Source: Deferribacteraceae bacterium (GTDB taxonomy: Bacteria > Chrysiogenota > Deferribacteres > Deferribacterales > JAISNW01). Taken from it: a stretch of 18,332 nucleotides of DNA. Each line of letters starts with the position of its first letter. Position 1 is the stretch's first letter. Below the pieces are notes generated by a model, which worked only from the letters and a program-made list of their open reading frames with translations, ran no database searches and was not told where the DNA came from. The translations under genes and the position numbers were made by a program. Below, piece after piece: positions 14,027 through 18,332 of this stretch. The DNA lies in the NCBI GenBank assembly GCA_031276055.1, contig JAISNW010000219.1, forward strand, positions 1 through 18,332, written 5' to 3'.

Positions 14027-14662
14027 ATGAAAAAAGCATTTAATCTGGTTGAGCTTTCAGTGGTTCTACTAATAGTGGGAATTGTTGCCGGAATGGTGCT
14101 GAAGGGGAAAAGTCTCCTAGAAGCCTCGTATTATAAATCAGAAGCCCATAAGGTTGATAAGATTCGCAGCGCTGTTTTTGCTCTAATGGCAAAATACAAC
14201 GGTTCTTATACATCTATCTCATTTGAAGACAATAAGAGCTATGACAGCCTTACAACAGCCGATAATGCAACTTTTGACACAGCCCAGTTTTTTGACAACG
14301 GTCTTTTAGATGAAAATTCTCTCAAACTCCACTATGCTGATGATTGGAGAGTATCCCTCTGCCAAGAAGGAACAAACTCAGCAGGCAGCGCCGACGGCTA
14401 CCTTGTAAACGGCAAACGGAGCTATATATGCGCTTACCACCATGGCTTATTCTATGATATTATGTGCAATCTGGAGGTGCTCCTGGATGATCAAAACCTT
14501 AAAGGCGGTTTTGGGCTTGCCACCGGAGATGTGCCTATCACCCCAGAATATAAGGTGTATCTTGACAGCACAAATAAGATATTTGAGTGCGACAAGGTAA
14601 AACCTAGAGAACAGGGTATTACTAATCCGCCGCCCGCCTACGGTTATCTAGTTTTCAAGTGA
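14027..14662 (+). CDS. Prepilin-type protein (type IV pilin/pseudopilin-like), first copy
   Basis: The 211-residue product has a type III (prepilin) signal: MKKA, then FNLVELSVVLLIVGIVAGMVLKG, the hydrophobic helix by which pilins pack, with Glu at position 5 of the predicted mature chain. The residue before the cut is Ala, where Gly is normal. After the helix comes a globular part with four Cys (112, 135, 147, 188) in the settings SLCQEG, YICAYHH, IMCNLEV and ECDKVKP, likely two disulfides after export. The start is ATG 14027, preceded by GAGGGAG (14017-14023); an in-frame GTG at 14015 overlaps that ribosome site. The next gene is a paralogue 16 nt downstream. The protein is longer than major pilins, so a minor pilin, pseudopilin or other surface fibre subunit is possible. 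No assembly ATPase or prepilin peptidase is in the window. Confidence 0.85.
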   Translation: MKKAFNLVELSVVLLIVGIVAGMVLKGKSLLEASYYKSEAHKVDKIRSAVFALMAKYNGSYTSISFEDNKSYDSLTTADNATFDTAQFFDNGLLDENSLKLHYADDWRVSLCQEGTNSAGSADGYLVNGKRSYICAYHHGLFYDIMCNLEVLLDDQNLKGGFGLATGDVPITPEYKVYLDSTNKIFECDKVKPREQGITNPPPAYGYLVFK

Positions 14663-14678
14663 TGATAAGGAGAGTTTT

Positions 14679-15269
14679 ATGAAGAGAGGGTTCAATCTTA
14701 TAGAACTTGCTGTGGTATTTCTGCTTATCGGGCTTATCTCGGCGATGGTATATAAAGGGAAAGAGCTTTTAGAGAATGCGTCTATACGCGCTGAGGTTCA
14801 CAAACTTTCCAAACTGCGCAACGCATTTGCCACCATGATGACTACAACATCAAAAGGCAATATTGATGAATTGGAGTATGACAGCGCAACAGGTTACAAG
14901 ATTCAACCTCTCTTTGACCTTGAACTCATCGCTCCGGAAGATCTTACTGTGCAAGGCAGTTCAGATAATTGGTCGTTTTATCCGTGCATTAACAATGCTG
15001 CATCTTTTTCTTTTGATATTATTAACCAGACAGGTTCTATGATATGCGCTCTGCATAAAACATATCCCGTCGATCTTATCTGCAATACAGAGGTTATGAA
15101 CGATAACCAGAACCTGAGCACAGGTTTAGGCGTCGCCTTTAAGAACTCTCAAGCAGATGATCCCTACGATAATCTAACAGGGATGGTTCAGGGCGGTTTT
15201 GACTGCGATCTGGCAAAACCCAGCGCCGCCACCCCCCCCGAAGTATACGGTTTTATACTATATCGCTAG
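14679..15269 (+). CDS. Prepilin-type protein (type IV pilin/pseudopilin-like), second copy
   Basis: The 196-residue product begins MKRG, then FNLIELAVVFLLIGLISAMVYKG, a standard prepilin cleavage site with Gly before Phe and Glu at mature position 5. It is clearly a paralogue of the gene 16 nt upstream. Both share the KGKxLLE segment, ICAxH, CNxEV, a D-QNL-x-x-GxG stretch, CDxxKP and a PPxYG ending, with Cys at 103, 123, 135 and 176 in matching places. Strong AAGGAGAG (14667-14674) precedes the ATG by 4 nt. The pair looks like a tandem duplication that has since diverged strongly, so the two are probably different subunits of one structure. The following radical SAM gene starts 19 nt after this stop. 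Confidence 0.85.
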   Translation: MKRGFNLIELAVVFLLIGLISAMVYKGKELLENASIRAEVHKLSKLRNAFATMMTTTSKGNIDELEYDSATGYKIQPLFDLELIAPEDLTVQGSSDNWSFYPCINNAASFSFDIINQTGSMICALHKTYPVDLICNTEVMNDNQNLSTGLGVAFKNSQADDPYDNLTGMVQGGFDCDLAKPSAATPPEVYGFILYR

Positions 15270-15276
15270 CATCATT

Positions 15277-15300
15277 TGGGGTTATTAGATGCAAACCCCA
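15277..15300 (+). promoter_or_regulatory. Hairpin enclosing the start codon of the radical SAM gene
   Basis: TGGGGTT (15277-15283) and AACCCCA (15294-15300) form a perfect 7-bp stem whose 10-nt loop contains the ATG at 15289. The only G-rich ribosome-site candidate (15278-15281) is inside the stem, so translation might be low unless ribosomes from the upstream prepilin gene, ending at 15269, open it. Confidence 0.45.
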
Positions 15301-16548
15301 TCTATGCTCTATGCAGATAAAAGCGGGAAGATATACGAACATCCAACGCTGAAGATGTCTGTTAAAAGCGGCGGGTATGACTGTATACCGCACCTTGCTG
15401 AACTTATCCCTCTACCTAAAAATTCAAGGCTCTACTTTATCCCCAACAGCAGCGCTGTGGGGTTCAATATTCAGAGTTCTGCTTTTGAAACGTTGGATGA
15501 ATATGCAATCAGCGTTTTCCTCCCCCCAGCCTACCTGCGCCTTCACCTGCCGTCTTATATCCGCAAAGCCTCATCCTCCCTCCCATTATACGCCTACACG
15601 CCGGTGGGGTGGCATGACGGTATGTTTGTAACTTCAGCGGTTAAGGTTGATGACGATTCCCGCTGGAACCCTAGTTTATATGATTATTCGGACAACTTCC
15701 GTCCGCAGGTGGAGAGGTATTTGCAACGTTATCCGCACAATAGGCTCTATAAGCAGCTTGCTGTATGCGCTCTTGAATATGACTGCACAGCGGCGAAGAA
15801 TGTGTTCTATCCTCGTTGGGAGTGCCCTATACCAACAGCGCCCTCCTGCAACAGCAACTGCATCGGCTGCATCTCTAAACAGCCTGCAGAGTGCTGCCCC
15901 GCCCCCCAATCCCGAATAGATTTTCTCCCTACACCCGAGGAGATTGCAGAAGTTGCCGCAAACCATGCAGAAAAAGCAGAACACCCTATAATCAGCTTTG
16001 GGCAAGGCTGTGAGGGGGATCCTATCCTATATGCCGATAATATTGCGCGGGCGGTGGAGATGATCCGCCCGCAATTCCCCGAACTTACCATCAACTTTAA
16101 TTCCAACTGCAGCAACCCCAAAAATCTTGCAAAGCTCATAGATGCAGGTATAGACAGCATCCGCGTAAGCCTCAACAGCGTAGTGGAGAATACATACAAC
16201 AGCTATTATAGACCTCAAAACTACTCCTTTGCAGATGTTGTAAAGAGTATAGAGCTAGCTGAAGAGGGCGGAATATATATCTCCTTAAACCTATTAACGT
16301 ATCCAGGAATAACTGATAGAAAGAGTGAAGCTGAAAAGATGGGGGAATTTTTGGAAGAGCATAGGATAAACCTTATCCAGATGAGAAATCTCAACATCGA
16401 CCCCGCCTTAATGGAAAGTGTCTTTAATAACACCCATGAGGAGCTTTTGGGGTTGAAAAATGCAATGAAACTCTGGAAGAGAAAACGCAAAGGGTTGGAA
16501 TTTGGATATTTTAACCGCACAAAGATCAGTTTTTACAGTGGAGTTTAG
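15289..16548 (+). CDS. Radical SAM enzyme of unknown substrate
   Basis: This 419-residue protein has a radical SAM core from about residue 180 on. CNSNCIGC (Cys187, Cys191, Cys194) is the CxxxCxxC motif for the 4Fe-4S cluster that cleaves S-adenosylmethionine. Next are ISFGQGCEGDP (236-245), in the place of the usual GGE motif, NFNSNCSNP (269-277), and SIRVSLNS (290-297), a typical beta-strand of the barrel. An N-terminal region of about 180 residues precedes the core and is not a domain I recognise. A second Cys cluster (CC at 202-203) lies just after the motif, but there is no SPASM-type Cys-rich C-terminus. It starts 19 nt after the second prepilin gene, so the same transcript is likely. 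Pilin modification is an attractive but unproven role. Confidence 0.88.
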   Translation: MQTPSMLYADKSGKIYEHPTLKMSVKSGGYDCIPHLAELIPLPKNSRLYFIPNSSAVGFNIQSSAFETLDEYAISVFLPPAYLRLHLPSYIRKASSSLPLYAYTPVGWHDGMFVTSAVKVDDDSRWNPSLYDYSDNFRPQVERYLQRYPHNRLYKQLAVCALEYDCTAAKNVFYPRWECPIPTAPSCNSNCIGCISKQPAECCPAPQSRIDFLPTPEEIAEVAANHAEKAEHPIISFGQGCEGDPILYADNIARAVEMIRPQFPELTINFNSNCSNPKNLAKLIDAGIDSIRVSLNSVVENTYNSYYRPQNYSFADVVKSIELAEEGGIYISLNLLTYPGITDRKSEAEKMGEFLEEHRINLIQMRNLNIDPALMESVFNNTHEELLGLKNAMKLWKRKRKGLEFGYFNRTKISFYSGV

Positions 16549-16569
16549 GGGTGCGCTCTGGTTTTTTAT

Positions 16570-16598
16570 TTGAAATATAGCGATTTATTATGTATAGT
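16570..16598 (+). promoter_or_regulatory. Putative promoter of the DHH phosphoesterase operon
   Basis: TTGAAA (16570-16575), a 17-nt spacer and TATAGT (16593-16598) form a good sigma-70-like promoter in the 88-nt gap. Initiation near 16605 gives a leader of about 32 nt. No terminator was found for the preceding radical SAM gene, so read-through is also possible. Confidence 0.6.
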
Positions 16599-16636
16599 TT
16601 TAGGGTGCGTTTGTTAAACTTAACTAAGAGGTTTCT

Positions 16637-17548
16637 ATGAAAAGGTTGATCACGCGAAGCGACTTTGATGGGCTAGCCTGTGCTGTTCTCTTTAAGGAAC
16701 TGGATATGATAGACGACATCCTCTTTGTCCACCCTAAAGATATGCAGGACGGCAAGATTGAGGTAGGCAGGAACGATATAACTACAAACCTGCCGTATGT
16801 GGAGGGGGTTTATCTTGCGTTTGACCACCATATGAGCGAAACTATCCGCATCGGCAAAAAGCTGGACAACCATATTATAGACGAGAACGCCCCATCCGCC
16901 GCTCGTGTGGTCTACAACTACTACGGCGGGGCGGATAGATTCCCGACGTTCTTAAACGATATGATGATAGCTGTAGATAAAGGCGATTCTGCAAATTTCA
17001 CAAAAGATGAGGTGCTTAATCCAAGCGGGTGGAATCTCTTAAACTTTGTTATGGATGCAAGAACAGGGTTAGGGCGGTTCAGAAATTTCCGCATCTCCAA
17101 CTATCAACTGATGATGGAGCTTATCTCCCATGTGAAGACTATGCAGATTGAAGATATTTTAGAGCTGGAAGATGTTAAAGAACGTGTGGAGCTCTTCCAT
17201 AAATATAAAACCGATTTTGAAGAGCAGATAAAACGCTGCTCCACCATACATAAAGATGTAGTGGTGCTTGATCTTAGGGAAGAGGAGACTATCTACCCCG
17301 GCAACCGTTTTGTAATTTACGCCATATTCCCCGAATCAAAGATATCCATCCATGAGATATGGGGGGTTAAAAAGCAGAACACAGTTTTTGCAGTGGGCAA
17401 ATCTATCTTTAATAAAACCTCCACTGTGAATATTGGGGCAGTTATGCTGGAATACGGCGGCGGCGGGCATGTTGCCGCTGGAACATGCCAAGTGCCCAAT
17501 GAAAAAGCGGATGCTATTCTAGCGGAACTGCTGCTGAAGTTAAGCTAA
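16637..17548 (+). CDS. DHH-family phosphoesterase
   Basis: DHH/DHHA1 proteins are metal-dependent phosphodiesterases or phosphatases such as exopolyphosphatases, oligoribonucleases and cyclic-dinucleotide hydrolases. The 303-residue protein shows SDFDG (8-12), FDHHMSE with the DHH triad (63-65), an Asp-containing AVDKGD (112-117), and the C-terminal DHHA1 substrate motif GGGGHVAAGTC (274-284). There is no RecJ-type extension and no membrane or GGDEF-like domain, so it is a stand-alone cytoplasmic enzyme. The substrate cannot be told from sequence. AGAGG (16627-16631) precedes the ATG by 5 nt. The ankyrin-repeat gene starts 4 nt after its stop, so the two are probably coupled. Confidence 0.87.
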   Translation: MKRLITRSDFDGLACAVLFKELDMIDDILFVHPKDMQDGKIEVGRNDITTNLPYVEGVYLAFDHHMSETIRIGKKLDNHIIDENAPSAARVVYNYYGGADRFPTFLNDMMIAVDKGDSANFTKDEVLNPSGWNLLNFVMDARTGLGRFRNFRISNYQLMMELISHVKTMQIEDILELEDVKERVELFHKYKTDFEEQIKRCSTIHKDVVVLDLREEETIYPGNRFVIYAIFPESKISIHEIWGVKKQNTVFAVGKSIFNKTSTVNIGAVMLEYGGGGHVAAGTCQVPNEKADAILAELLLKLS

Positions 17549-17552
17549 TGCC

Positions 17553-18332
17553 ATGTTTTACGCCGTTATATTCTTCCTCCTCTTCCTAGCTGCTCAAGCT
17601 ATGGGGCAGGTTTGCGGCACAGAGGCGCTAAACCTGCTCTTAGACAACTCCACCATATATGCTAACGGCGTGGCGGTTAAAGATAGGCTCTTTATCACCT
17701 CTGCAGCCAACGGTCAGGAGGACTTAGCCGAAAAGTTAGCGGCAAACCCCGCCCTTCTAAATGAAACAGACCCAACAAATGGGAACAACGCCCTATTAGC
17801 CGCTATTATATCTGGGCATAAAGACTCTTCAGAGCGGCTCTTATCAAGCGGGATAAACCTTAAACATACCAATAAGAACGGTCAGAATGCCCTGCACCTC
17901 TCAGCAAAGGCGGGGGATGCGTTGTTGGCTGAAAAACTTATTGCTAAAGGGCTATCCGTCTCAAGCAGAGACAACTATGGCAACACCCCCCTCTTATACG
18001 CCGCCGCCTCTTATAACCCGCAAACTGTCATCGAACTTTTAAGAGGGGGTGCAAACTCTTCTGAGCGCAATAATGATAATCTAACTCCATTGTCTGTTGC
18101 AACTCTTAGGGGCAATACTGCTAACGCAGCAGCCCTTCTGGACGCGCAAGCGGCGGCAGATCATATTACCCCTTGCGGAACCCCTTTAGGCATTGCAATT
18201 AAGATGAAAAACCGTGTTATATTTAATAAGCTGTTAGAGGCGGGCGCATCAACCTCCCTTGCAGATATGAATGGGGACTCCCCTCTTCATATAGCCGCCG
18301 CCTCTGAAGATATAAATTTTGCACAACGGTTA
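17553..18332 (+). CDS. Exported ankyrin-repeat protein (partial, runs off the window)
   Basis: The frame is open from ATG 17553 through the window end (260 codons, no stop). The N-terminus MFYAVIFFLLFLAAQAMGQ looks like a signal peptide, so the product should be periplasmic or secreted. From about residue 75 on come ankyrin repeats, each recognisable by an N-G-x-x-x-L/P-L-x-x-A pattern: NGNNALLAAI, NGQNALHLSA, YGNTPLLYAA, DNLTPLSVAT, a degenerate CGTPLGIAIK, and NGDSPLHIAA as the last before the edge. Ankyrin repeats bind other proteins. The start is 4 nt after the DHH gene stop with little ribosome site of its own, suggesting coupling. An ATG at 17548 opens a different frame that stops after 13 codons and is rejected. 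Confidence 0.85.
   Translation, partial: MFYAVIFFLLFLAAQAMGQVCGTEALNLLLDNSTIYANGVAVKDRLFITSAANGQEDLAEKLAANPALLNETDPTNGNNALLAAIISGHKDSSERLLSSGINLKHTNKNGQNALHLSAKAGDALLAEKLIAKGLSVSSRDNYGNTPLLYAAASYNPQTVIELLRGGANSSERNNDNLTPLSVATLRGNTANAAALLDAQAAADHITPCGTPLGIAIKMKNRVIFNKLLEAGASTSLADMNGDSPLHIAAASEDINFAQRL

Noticed and set aside
16549..16569. Terminator after the radical SAM gene based on a run of T
   Set aside because: No stem of useful length precedes the T-run.

Overview
The window looks like a chromosomal piece of a Gram-negative, probably anaerobic or respiratory-versatile bacterium. Pointers are two adjacent lipoprotein genes (one multihaem c-type cytochrome, one beta-propeller), an rplU-rpmA-obgE-dciA block, a Nif3 gene paired with a zinc-ribbon gene, a membrane hybrid histidine kinase, and prepilin-type proteins. 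This mix fits lineages such as Deferribacterota, Chrysiogenota or Desulfobacterota-like groups, but no species can be named from sequence alone.

Layout. Positions 1-526 hold no gene; they carry two near-identical ~120-bp structured repeats and a weaker third remnant. Then on the + strand come class II fructose-bisphosphate aldolase (551-1522), an unrecognised membrane-anchored protein (1525-2712), and the translation/replication block L21, L27, Obg GTPase and a DciA-like protein (2841-4894). Converging on this is a minus-strand operon of Nif3/DUF34 metalloprotein, coiled-coil zinc-ribbon protein and hybrid sensor kinase (9060 down to 4909).

From 13694 down to 9203 lies a minus-strand respiratory or surface module: a promoter, a 10-codon Cys-rich leader ORF with an ideal Shine-Dalgarno site, a beta-propeller lipoprotein, and a 13-haem-motif lipoprotein cytochrome whose frame is broken in the middle. 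The 13.5-14.0 kb intergenic region also holds an orphan + strand hairpin series ending in a good intrinsic terminator (candidate small RNA).

From 14027 the + strand carries two paralogous four-Cys prepilin-like proteins followed closely by a radical SAM enzyme, then a separately promoted DHH-family phosphoesterase coupled to an exported ankyrin-repeat protein that runs off the window end.

The most notable points are the cytochrome frameshift, the Cys-rich leader ORF ahead of the cytochrome operon, the prepilin pair with a radical SAM gene, and the structured repeats with a compensatory base change. No tRNA, rRNA, CRISPR array, transposase or insertion sequence was seen.
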